Shown here: positions 25,259 to 33,755 of the stretch, in pieces | How positions within the stretch are numbered: the first letter of the stretch is position 1 | Layout: every line of letters begins with the position of its first letter | Made by a program: the position numbers and the translations under genes | The notes under the pieces: model-generated | What the model was told of the DNA's origin: nothing | The model's input: only the letters and a program-made list of their open reading frames with translations | The model's database searches: none | Source of the DNA: Granulicella aggregans | GTDB lineage: Bacteria > Acidobacteriota > Terriglobia > Terriglobales > Acidobacteriaceae | DNA: 64,000 nt | Direction: 5' to 3' | Assembly (NCBI RefSeq): GCF_014203275.1 | Contig: NZ_JACHIP010000002.1 | Span: forward strand, 434,001-498,000

Positions 25259-28200
25259 TTGATCGGACGCTCCCGTATACCCGCAGTGTTTCTGTTTGTC
25301 GCGTCTCTGGCCACGTCATACCTGGGCTCGACTTTGCTGGCACCAACCCTCCTGGCCCAAAACGCCAGCACCTCGCTCCGCGGTTCCGTCACCGACTCCA
25401 CCGGCGCTGCGATTCCCGGCGCAGCCGTGTCGATCAAGAACAATGCCAACGGCTCCGATTCTTCGACGAAGGCAAACGGCCAAGGTGAGTACTCGTTTCA
25501 GCAGATAGCGCCCGGCAAGTACACGATTACCGTAGAGATGGCCGGGTTCGCCAAGCAAACACTAAGCGCGGAACTCCTCGTCGCCCAACCGGCAACGATC
25601 AATGTGAAGCTGGGCGTCACAGCCGAGTCGGTCACCGTCGACGTCTCCGCAGCCGCCCAAACGCTGAATACCACCGACGCGACGATCGGGAACGCGATCA
25701 ATAACCAAACCATCATGGAGCTGCCGAGCGAGGCACGAAATCCAGCAACGCTGCTGGCCCTGCAGCCGGGCGTGCTGTACATCGGAGACACAAATTCGAC
25801 GGAGAGCCGAAACGGCGTCGTCAGCGGAGCGCGTGCCGACCAGACGAACATCACGCTGGATGGCGTGGACAACAACGATCAGATTGCGCCTTCCGCTTTC
25901 ACGGGCGTACTGCGAACGACGCTCGACTCGACCGAAGAGTTCCGTGTAACCACCTCGAACGCGAACGCGGACTCCGGGCGGTCATCGGGTGGCCAGGTGA
26001 ACCTTGTAACCCGGTCAGGCACAAACTCCCTTCATGGTGCGATCTATGACTACAACCGCACCAATGTCGGCGAGGCCAATGACTGGTTCGCCAAGCAAGG
26101 CCAATTGAACTCCGACCTGCCGAACTCCCCTCCGAAACTCATCTACAACGTGTATGGCATTCGCCTTGGCGGCCCCATCAAGAAGGACAAGCTCTTCCTC
26201 TTCGGCAACTACGAAGGGTTCCGCAGAGACGAGGGAGTTGCAGTTTCGCAAACTGTACCCACAGCATCTTTGGCGGCGGGCAATCTGAAGTACAACACCA
26301 CCGATGGGAGCACAGTCACTCTTACGCCCACCCAGTTTGCCTCGATGGACACCAAGTGCTCGGCCAATGGGACCTGCCCGAACGGGGCTGGCGTCAATCC
26401 GTTCTCGCTGGCACTCTTCAAAGCGTACCCCCTCCCAAACGGCTTCGCCTCGGGTGACGGCCTCAATACCGGCTCGTACTCGTTCTCGAGTCCTGCAATC
26501 ACGGTCGAGAACGTCTATATCACCAGGCTCGACTACAACCCGGCCGACAAGTACCGCTTCTACGTCCGCTCCAGCATGCAGAATGACTCAGTGGGCGGAG
26601 CGTCCGCATTTCCTGGTCAACCGGCCGCCACCAAACATACGGACGACTCTAAGGGAATCTCAGGAAACTTCACCTGGACGATCAAGAGCAACTTGATCAA
26701 CAACGCGCGTTACGGGTTCACCCGGCAAAGCTTTGCGGATACCGGCGCAGCGCAGGGAAACTACACCACCTACAGAACGCTAAGCACTCCGGATGGCGAA
26801 ACGAGCTCTGCTGGCCCGCTCGAGCGCACCAGCTCAACGGTCGTGCCGTCGCATAACTTCATCGACGACCTCACCTGGACAAAGGGGAAACACACGATTC
26901 AGTTTGGGGCCAACTTCCGGGTTTTCAACTATCAGAACAGTACGGACGCGAACTCCTATAACTCGGGCAGTGAGAATGTTTCCTGGCTGTTGAACTCGGG
27001 CTTCACAAAGAAACCAGGAACGTTCAATCCGACCAGCTTTGGCCTTCCTGCTGTCAACTCAGATTTCACCACGAACTACAACTACGCCGTGGGAATGCTG
27101 GCCGGACTGACGGGCGAAGAGACCGACCACTTCAACTACCAACTTTCAGCTGACGGAAAGACCGGTACCGTGCTTGGTGTAGGCGTGCCGGTTAAGCGCA
27201 GCTTCAAGACACATGAACTGGAATACTACGTTCAGGATGCTTGGAAGCCGCTCCCTAACCTGACCATTACCGCCGGTCTGCGGCACACGATTCTGCAAAC
27301 ACCCTACGAAGCGAATGGGCAGCAGGTGCAGCCGACCATCAACATCCATGACTGGTTCACCACGCGCGCGGCGCAAGCGGCGCAGGGAAATAGCGTGCAG
27401 CCTCCGATCTCCTTCGCTCCTGCAGGACAAGCGCGTGGGGGCAAACCTTTCTATCCGATGAATTGGGGTAACATCGCTCCTCGCTTCGCCTTTGCCTTCG
27501 CTCCCGCTCCAGAGGACGGCACATGGATGAACAAGCTCCTCGGCGGAGCTGGCAAGAGCAGCATCCGTGCGGGATTCGGCATTTATTACGACCATTTCGG
27601 TGAGGGCCTGGTGACGAACTACAGCCGTCATGGATCGTTCAGTCTTTCCAGCTCACTAACCAATCCGGCAAGCAGCCTGACCGCCGATACAACACCCCGA
27701 TTCACCGGTCTGCACAACCTTCCTGGGCTAATTGATCCGTCCGCCGGCGCGACCACGATCAACTATCCACAAACCCCATCCACCGACATCAACGGGACTG
27801 GGTTCGCTATCACCAATGGACTTGACGACCGCATTAAGACGCCGTACTCCGAGGTCTTCAACCTGTCCGTGCAACGCGAACTGAAGGGTGGATTTACGTT
27901 TGAGGCCGACTACGTTGGCCGCCTTGGACGCCATCTCCTCCAGCAGCTTGACCTCGCGCAGCCTCTCAACCTCGTCGATCCGAAGAGCGGCACGGACTAC
28001 TACACGGCCGCAACTCAACTCGCGAAACTCGTCGACCAGGGCGCAACGACGGTTGCTCCTATCCCATACTTTGAAGATCTGTTCCCTGACGCAGCAGGCG
28101 TGGGCGCGGCAGACGACGGAACGCCAGGCGCTTCGGCAACACAGAATATTTATGACCTCGACTACTCCACACAGCGTGGCAACGAGACGCAAGCTCTGAA

Positions 28201-29065
28201 TAATCTCGATGAGTACTGCGACCCGGGCTGCGGTGGCCAAATCGGCCGCTACTGGCCGCTACAGTATTCTTCCCTCTACGTCACATCGTCGGATGGAAGC
28301 GCGAACTATAACGCGCTACAAGCGATTCTCCGCCACCCGATGAAGAACAATATCCAGTTCGACTTGAGCTACACCTTCTCGAAGTCGCTCGATCTTGGAT
28401 CGGACTCGGAAGCGAATCCAACCAGTTCGGGAAACAGCTACGGCTTCCTGATTGATGGGTTCAATCCCCGCAAGAACTATGCCGTGTCGGACTTCAACAC
28501 CAAGCACCTCTTTACCGGCGACTGGGTCTTGAAGCTGCCGGTCGGAACCGGGCAGAAGCTGGCCGGAAACTCCTCCCGTCTAGTCAATGCGGTGATCGGC
28601 GGCTGGGACACCTCCGGAATCGCCCGCGTTTCGAGTGGTCTACCCTTCGGTCTTTCGGACGGAAACGGATGGGCGACCAACTGGGAATATGAGAGCTACG
28701 TGGTGCAGACCGGTCCCATCAAGTTCCGCAAGCATCTGGACTCGAACGGTAGCCCGCAATACTTTGATGATCCGCTGGCTGCCCTCGCGAACACTCGCAA
28801 CCCATACCCCGGAGAGGCCGGACAACGCAGCAAGTACTTCGGTGACGGATACTTCGACATCGACGCTGGCGTTCATAAGAACATCGCAATCGGAGAGCGC
28901 TATAGCTTTTCGCTTGCGGCGGAGGTCTTCAACGTAACCAATAGCGTGCGCTTTGACGTCCACTCCCTTGATACCGGTTCCACGGACGGTAGCCAGGCCG
29001 GTGTGTATTCAAGCACTCTCACACAATATCGCCGTATGCAGTTCTCTGGACGGTTCGACTTCTAA
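25259..29065 (+). CDS. Oar-like TonB-dependent receptor with carboxypeptidase-regulatory domain
   Basis: This 1268-residue outer-membrane protein has a signal peptide (about 1-34), a carboxypeptidase-regulatory domain (SLRGSVTDSTGAAIPGAAVS; about 38-120), a plug (NITLDGVDNNDQIAP, EEFRVTTSNANADSGRSSGG, VNLVTRSGTNSLHGAIYDY) and a long barrel ending YRRMQFSGRFDF, an aromatic C-terminus suited to outer-membrane insertion. The start is TTG 25259, supported by CGGAGGAAG at 25249-25257; no ATG is usable. The substrate is unknown; the family takes up large or scarce substrates or has adhesive roles. A terminator follows directly, so it is probably monocistronic. Confidence 0.92.
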   Translation: MIGRSRIPAVFLFVASLATSYLGSTLLAPTLLAQNASTSLRGSVTDSTGAAIPGAAVSIKNNANGSDSSTKANGQGEYSFQQIAPGKYTITVEMAGFAKQTLSAELLVAQPATINVKLGVTAESVTVDVSAAAQTLNTTDATIGNAINNQTIMELPSEARNPATLLALQPGVLYIGDTNSTESRNGVVSGARADQTNITLDGVDNNDQIAPSAFTGVLRTTLDSTEEFRVTTSNANADSGRSSGGQVNLVTRSGTNSLHGAIYDYNRTNVGEANDWFAKQGQLNSDLPNSPPKLIYNVYGIRLGGPIKKDKLFLFGNYEGFRRDEGVAVSQTVPTASLAAGNLKYNTTDGSTVTLTPTQFASMDTKCSANGTCPNGAGVNPFSLALFKAYPLPNGFASGDGLNTGSYSFSSPAITVENVYITRLDYNPADKYRFYVRSSMQNDSVGGASAFPGQPAATKHTDDSKGISGNFTWTIKSNLINNARYGFTRQSFADTGAAQGNYTTYRTLSTPDGETSSAGPLERTSSTVVPSHNFIDDLTWTKGKHTIQFGANFRVFNYQNSTDANSYNSGSENVSWLLNSGFTKKPGTFNPTSFGLPAVNSDFTTNYNYAVGMLAGLTGEETDHFNYQLSADGKTGTVLGVGVPVKRSFKTHELEYYVQDAWKPLPNLTITAGLRHTILQTPYEANGQQVQPTINIHDWFTTRAAQAAQGNSVQPPISFAPAGQARGGKPFYPMNWGNIAPRFAFAFAPAPEDGTWMNKLLGGAGKSSIRAGFGIYYDHFGEGLVTNYSRHGSFSLSSSLTNPASSLTADTTPRFTGLHNLPGLIDPSAGATTINYPQTPSTDINGTGFAITNGLDDRIKTPYSEVFNLSVQRELKGGFTFEADYVGRLGRHLLQQLDLAQPLNLVDPKSGTDYYTAATQLAKLVDQGATTVAPIPYFEDLFPDAAGVGAADDGTPGASATQNIYDLDYSTQRGNETQALNNLDEYCDPGCGGQIGRYWPLQYSSLYVTSSDGSANYNALQAILRHPMKNNIQFDLSYTFSKSLDLGSDSEANPTSSGNSYGFLIDGFNPRKNYAVSDFNTKHLFTGDWVLKLPVGTGQKLAGNSSRLVNAVIGGWDTSGIARVSSGLPFGLSDGNGWATNWEYESYVVQTGPIKFRKHLDSNGSPQYFDDPLAALANTRNPYPGEAGQRSKYFGDGYFDIDAGVHKNIAIGERYSFSLAAEVFNVTNSVRFDVHSLDTGSTDGSQAGVYSSTLTQYRRMQFSGRFDF

Positions 29066-29088
29066 GCCTTCCATCAACCATCCATTCA

Positions 29089-29118
29089 AAAGGCCCGGAT
29101 CAAATGATCCGGGCCTTT
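29089..29118. terminator. Rho-independent terminator after the receptor gene
   Basis: AAAGGCCCGGATCA pairs perfectly with TGATCCGGGCCTTT over a 2-nt loop, followed by CCCTTTT. Confidence 0.85.
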
Positions 29119-29163
29119 CCCTTTTGTCAGTAAATCGATTGAGGGAGTAAACTTTCGCTTCAT

Positions 29164-30759
29164 ATGAAGCTCTTCCCTTCGATCCGTCTTCAGCGGCTTT
29201 TGATTTCAACGACCGCTTCGCTTGCCGCACTCATCTCCTTCACAAGCATCCTCCAGGCCCAATCCGGCAGTTCGCTCGAAGTCGAAACAAAGCTCGGCAA
29301 GGTTGCAGGCGAGCAGGAAGGCGGCATCCGCGCCTTTCTCGGCATCCCCTACGCAGCCCCTCCTGTAGGCCCGCTGCGCTGGCGTGAGCCCATGCCCGCC
29401 GCGAAGTGGAAAGACGTTCGCCAGGCGACCAGCTTCGGTCCGCATTGCATGCAAGCGCCATTCTTCGAGGACATGATCTTCCGCGACCCCGGCCCCAGCG
29501 AGGACTGTCTCACCCTCAACATCTGGACGCCCGCGAAGGACAAGTCCGCCAAGCTGCCCGTCATGGTGTGGATCTACGGTGGCGGCTACCAGGGTGGAAG
29601 CACCTCCGAAGCCCGGCAGGATGGCATGGTGCTTGCGCAGAATGGCGTCATCGTCGTCACGATGAACTATCGCCTCGGCATCTTCGGCTTCTTCACGCAT
29701 CCCGCGCTGACGGCTGAGTCGCCGAACAAGGCCTCGGGCAATTACGGCCTGCTCGACCACACCGCCGCCCTGCGCTGGGTCAAGGAGAACATCGCAGCAT
29801 TTGGTGGCGATCCATCCAACGTAACCCTCTTCGGCGAGAGCGCTGGCTCCTTCGCGGTCAGCACGCACATGGCGTCACCCGTCGACAAGGGCCTCTTCCA
29901 GAAGGCCATCGGCGAGAGTGGCGGTGCCTTTTCGAAGAGTACGCTGGGAATGAAGACACGGGCCGAGGCCGAGGTGAAGGATGCCGAGTTCGCCAGCAAG
30001 GTCTATCACGTCGACACGCTCGATGCGCTCCGTGCCATTCCCGCGCAGGAGCTCCTGGACCGTGCAACCAAACCGGTCAAAGATCCAGATCTCATCCGCT
30101 TCGGCCCGGTCGTCGATGGCTATCTGCTGCCCGAAAGCGTCCCCTCCATCTTCGCAGCAGGCAAGCAGAACGACATTCCCCTACTCGCCGGCTGGAACCA
30201 CGACGAGGGCGGCGTGCTGAGCAAGTCCACCGTCGATAGCTTCCAGGCGTCGGTCAACAAGCAGTTCGGGGACGACGCACCGAAGGTCCTCGCGGCCTAT
30301 ACCGCCGCCTCGGACGCCGACTCCATCCGCGCCGCCTCTGACCTTACCGCGGACAGCTTCATCGCCTACTCCACCTGGAAGTGGCTTGAGGCTCAGGCGA
30401 CAACCGGCAAGCAGCCGGTGTACCGCTACCGCTTCGATGAAGTCGTTCCCGCCGATCCGTTCCACGCGGCCGGCGACTCCGCCTACCACTCAGGCGAGAT
30501 CGCCTATGTCTTCGGCAGCCAGCATCTTCTAACTGACTTCAAATGGACGCCCGAAGACCAGGCACTGAGCAAGCAGATGCAACAGTACTGGAGCAACTTC
30601 GCGAAGATGGGAGATCCCAACGGAGCCGGCCTCACGAAATGGCCTGTATACAACGCTGCATCCGACTGGCAGGTGATGCATCTCAGTGCTCAGCCGGCTG
30701 CGGACAAGGACGCCACGCGGAGCCGGGATCTCGTGCTTGACTCCATCTGGGCCAAGTAG
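29164..30759 (+). CDS. Secreted type-B carboxylesterase
   Basis: This 531-residue protein has a signal peptide ending near residue 33 (TSILQAQ) and the full type-B esterase fold: FLGIPYAAPPVGPLRWREP, EDCLTLNIW, the oxyanion loop YGGGYQGGS, and the nucleophile Ser226 in LFGESAGS. His442 (SAYHSGEI) fits the catalytic histidine; the acid is in NHDEGG. It hydrolyses esters in the periplasm or outside the cell. The substrate is not predictable. It stands alone between two terminator-like gaps. Confidence 0.9.
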   Translation: MKLFPSIRLQRLLISTTASLAALISFTSILQAQSGSSLEVETKLGKVAGEQEGGIRAFLGIPYAAPPVGPLRWREPMPAAKWKDVRQATSFGPHCMQAPFFEDMIFRDPGPSEDCLTLNIWTPAKDKSAKLPVMVWIYGGGYQGGSTSEARQDGMVLAQNGVIVVTMNYRLGIFGFFTHPALTAESPNKASGNYGLLDHTAALRWVKENIAAFGGDPSNVTLFGESAGSFAVSTHMASPVDKGLFQKAIGESGGAFSKSTLGMKTRAEAEVKDAEFASKVYHVDTLDALRAIPAQELLDRATKPVKDPDLIRFGPVVDGYLLPESVPSIFAAGKQNDIPLLAGWNHDEGGVLSKSTVDSFQASVNKQFGDDAPKVLAAYTAASDADSIRAASDLTADSFIAYSTWKWLEAQATTGKQPVYRYRFDEVVPADPFHAAGDSAYHSGEIAYVFGSQHLLTDFKWTPEDQALSKQMQQYWSNFAKMGDPNGAGLTKWPVYNAASDWQVMHLSAQPAADKDATRSRDLVLDSIWAK

Positions 30760-30762
30760 TCG

Positions 30763-31956
30763 TCAATTTACTTTGAGAAACAGCGTGTGCGCGGAGCTAT
30801 GCCGTGTACCCGCTGGACTCTCAAAGGAGTTCTGAATCATCACGTCGAGCCCTTCAGGGACGAGATGCGTCGTCACCCGCACCGTCCTCGAGGTATCGGA
30901 ACCGCTCGGCTTCGGGGAAAAGGTGGCGGTCATGTTGTCTCCGTCCCCGACGGCGGGCTGAGATCCCCAGTCGCACACCGGAGCCTGGCAGCTTCCAAAA
31001 GCATGGATCGTCAGACCATCGCCTGCCTTTGAAAAGGCCAGCAAACCAAGTGTGTCGCCGTTTCCGGCCGAGACGCTACGCCTCCATGTCCCGACGTAGG
31101 AGTCTCCTGGGCCTGGCGTCTTCGCCGGCAACGTTTCTGGCCTGCCATCTGCCGCGGTAACGGACACGGACGCTGTCATCGTTCGTGCCTGGACAGGAGT
31201 AGTTGCGGGCGCATCGGAAGATGTAGCTGCCGACGCCGCCCCGGAAGGATTGTTCGCCGGGTTCGCGGCACCGGTGACGGGAGTGCTGTCTACCGGTTTC
31301 GGCGCAGCCGAAGGCCGCATAGCAAGGTAGGCCATCCCCCCGGCCACAGCCAGCGTCACCAACGCAATTCCAGCGATCAGCGGAGTCTTTGAGCCGTCTG
31401 CCGCTGGCCTCGACACATCGCCCGGAGGATGCGGAGCCGGAAGCTGCACCGGCACGGTCGCATGCACAACGGCCGTTTGCGCAGATGGGCTCTGAGTGAC
31501 GTACGCCTTCAGCGCTTCAATAAGCAGCCCCACGTCAGAGTTCCAGCGCGCGTGCGAGAGCTCCACGCTGTTGTGGAAGGCGAGGTCTTTGAGGCTCTCC
31601 GGAAGCTTGTCCACGGCAGGCATCGTCGCTTCGTGGACCAGCACGGGAATCACCGGCACATCGCGCTTCATCGCGGATGCAATCTCGAGCGCGACAAAGT
31701 CGTTTGGGTCGTCGAGTCTCCGAGCACCCTCGGAATTAGCTGTGCTGAGCCACCTCGGCCCAATCATTGCCAGCAGAACGCCGCAGCTTGCCACGTTCTG
31801 CTCGATTGCGCGGCGGAAGTCCACGCCCGGCTTGATCCCCGCAACATCCATGAATACGGCTTCGCTCCCGAAGGCGCGCGTCAGATCATCGAAGAGCCGC
31901 CCTGCCTCGCCCTCGGAGTCGTCACGACGGTAGCTGATGAAGATTGCATCTGCCAA
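30763..31956 (-). CDS. TIR-domain protein with one membrane segment and an extracytoplasmic C-terminal domain
   Basis: I start it at TTG 31956, preceded by GAGGGA; this begins the TIR domain exactly (ADAIFISYRRDDSEGEAG). The frame continues upstream to 32229 but without homology and without a ribosome site. Residues 1-150 are a TIR domain with AVFMDVAGIKPG, LLAMIGPRWL and a candidate catalytic Glu91 in DDFVALEIASAM. A Pro-rich linker leads to one helix (about 193-213), a second Pro/Ala/Thr-rich linker, and a C-terminal beta domain (about 285-397) with SCQAPVCDWG. TIR would be cytoplasmic and the C-terminal domain outside. The role is unknown; TIR domains often hydrolyse NAD or assemble signalling complexes. 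Confidence 0.8.
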   Translation of the reverse strand: MADAIFISYRRDDSEGEAGRLFDDLTRAFGSEAVFMDVAGIKPGVDFRRAIEQNVASCGVLLAMIGPRWLSTANSEGARRLDDPNDFVALEIASAMKRDVPVIPVLVHEATMPAVDKLPESLKDLAFHNSVELSHARWNSDVGLLIEALKAYVTQSPSAQTAVVHATVPVQLPAPHPPGDVSRPAADGSKTPLIAGIALVTLAVAGGMAYLAMRPSAAPKPVDSTPVTGAANPANNPSGAASAATSSDAPATTPVQARTMTASVSVTAADGRPETLPAKTPGPGDSYVGTWRRSVSAGNGDTLGLLAFSKAGDGLTIHAFGSCQAPVCDWGSQPAVGDGDNMTATFSPKPSGSDTSRTVRVTTHLVPEGLDVMIQNSFESPAGTRHSSAHTLFLKVN

Positions 31957-32063
31957 GACATTCCCTCTTCTGCACTCGAAAACTGAAGTGATTTCAGATA
32001 CGGCCAGAATAGGCGGAGACACTGCTTTCAGCAAGAATAAGAAACCGCCATAACAACTCAACT

Positions 32064-33620
32064 TCAATGAGGTGAAGCATCGGCGGTCGTAGCCGGTGGC
32101 CGCACGTGCAGCACGATGCGGCGGTACGAAGTCAGCCGTGGCGTCCCGTCGTCCTTCACTTCGAGGATGATGTGCGCAACGCCTTCCGCCTTGCATGGAA
32201 TGAGACCTGAGATCCAAGCTGCACGGCATGCGGACGTAGCCGTCACCGTCGCCTTAGAGGTGTCTGCATTGGCGATCGCAACATCGGCCCCATGTGTCCC
32301 CGACAGCCCCGCCTCTTCGTACACCCACCAGCGATAGTGCAGCGTATTTCTATCTGGATCGCTGCTACCCGCCGCATCCAATGTGACGGTCTGCTCCTCA
32401 TCGGCGGTCATCTCGACGACGCCCGTCCCGGCTTCGCCATTCACCACAAGCTGCGGCGCATGGTTGGCATGCGCAAAGTCCTTCACCGTCCAGTCCATCC
32501 GCGCCGCAAAGTCATCCTGATAACCTTCGCGCCAGCGCCATATCGTGGCCTGGTCAGAGACGTGTTCGACGCCGTCAACACCCTTGACGCGGTCCTGCGA
32601 GCTTGCGCGGCTGAAGAGATCGCCGCCCTGGCTCCAGATTGTGTGGGTCTCGCCATGCGGTTGGCGATAGACGTAACGGCCGCCCCATCCACCCCAGTCC
32701 GGCCGGCGATAGGCGTTCAATCCGTTGTCGATCAAGCCAAGATACGAAGGCGTGTCACCCTCCATGATGAACATGAACTTCGGGTACATCTTGCCCAGCG
32801 GGCCCTTGGCTCGGATGTTCGTGTCGAGCCACTCGTTCGTGACCAGGCTTGTGTCCGCGCCCGTCGCGCCGCGGTAGTAGAGGTCTCCGCTGATCCCAGT
32901 CCAGGTTGCGTAGAAGTACTCTTCGCCGTTCTGAGAACTCGGCTGAACGACATAGAAGAGCCCTGGGAACTCGCGCCGCAACCACGCACCCGCGTCGTCC
33001 TGATCGGAGATGGAGGACACCCGCAGCCGGCTCACCAGCCGCTCCATCTCAGCAGCCGAATGCCTCGTCTCGCGGAGATCGATCAACGCCTGCGCCAATG
33101 TATTTGCGCCACCCCACAGGCAGACCCACAGTGGCCTCGGATCATCCCGCTCAATGGCCCTCATCAGCGCCTGCGATCCCGCCGAAGTCTTCCCCTTACC
33201 CACTGCAGCCATGCCATACGCAGGTTGCCCAGCAAAGATGCGCTGATCGAGCGTCGCGGCCTCCGGCCATCCTTTCGCATGCAGCAACAGGTTCCCCCGC
33301 ATCTGCCCATACGTAGCAACAATCGCGTGCATCGTCTCAGGATGCGTAGCTGTCTTCTGCCATGTCGAGGTCGAAGCGATCATCGCTTCAAGGTCGAGCT
33401 CATTCGAATAAAGCATTAGCCGCACGAACGACATCTGATCGTCGGGCTCGTTGCCAATGTCGCTCAGAATCGCCACGCGCGGATGCCCTGCGAAGCTATC
33501 GATAGGCGGTGGACCAGCGGACTGGGCAAGGCATGCCATCGACGCCGCGATACCCATAGAGACAACAAGCAGCCTCTTCCGCAGCAGCAGCCTTCTCTCG
33601 ATCACAAATCCATCTCGCAT
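32064..33620 (-). CDS. Secreted DUF1593 (nucleoside-hydrolase-like) protein
   Basis: About 518 residues. After a signal peptide (RKRLLVVSMGIAASMACLAQ) comes the nucleoside-hydrolase-like domain: RVAILSDIGNEPDDQMSFVR with the aspartates expected at the start of that fold, and PLWVCLWGGANTLAQAL. A C-terminal Ig-like beta domain follows (DAAGSSDPDRNTLHYRWWVYEE to the end). The family (DUF1593, sometimes annotated cellulose-binding SdbA-like) occurs with plant-polysaccharide enzymes. The exact substrate is unknown. The ATG at 33620 is preferred over 33644 because it shortens a long pre-signal extension; neither is certain. Confidence 0.85.
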   Translation of the reverse strand: MRDGFVIERRLLLRKRLLVVSMGIAASMACLAQSAGPPPIDSFAGHPRVAILSDIGNEPDDQMSFVRLMLYSNELDLEAMIASTSTWQKTATHPETMHAIVATYGQMRGNLLLHAKGWPEAATLDQRIFAGQPAYGMAAVGKGKTSAGSQALMRAIERDDPRPLWVCLWGGANTLAQALIDLRETRHSAAEMERLVSRLRVSSISDQDDAGAWLRREFPGLFYVVQPSSQNGEEYFYATWTGISGDLYYRGATGADTSLVTNEWLDTNIRAKGPLGKMYPKFMFIMEGDTPSYLGLIDNGLNAYRRPDWGGWGGRYVYRQPHGETHTIWSQGGDLFSRASSQDRVKGVDGVEHVSDQATIWRWREGYQDDFAARMDWTVKDFAHANHAPQLVVNGEAGTGVVEMTADEEQTVTLDAAGSSDPDRNTLHYRWWVYEEAGLSGTHGADVAIANADTSKATVTATSACRAAWISGLIPCKAEGVAHIILEVKDDGTPRLTSYRRIVLHVRPPATTADASPH

Positions 33621-33755
33621 TCCGCTCCGATCGCGCCAGACCACGGCTCCGTCAGTGCGAACATTCTATCCGCAACCTGCACGCTGCGGCTCCGCTTCGT
33701 GTAGCCTGAGATCGGCTGCTGCGATTGCTCCCACAACGCCCGCCGCAACGTTCTT

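Noticed and set aside
31957..32229. A longer N-terminus for the TIR protein
   Set aside because: It has no homology and would overlap the 3' end of the DUF1593 gene; the TIR domain begins at TTG 31956 behind a ribosome site.
32292..33419. A 375-codon plus-strand frame antisense to the DUF1593 gene
   Set aside because: The minus strand has a signal peptide and a clear domain; the plus frame has neither.
30763..33620. A TIR-based antiphage defence pair with the neighbouring DUF1593 gene
   Set aside because: The DUF1593 product has a signal peptide and resembles secreted carbohydrate- or nucleoside-related enzymes. No nucleotide cyclase, SLOG, STING or other defence partner is nearby.
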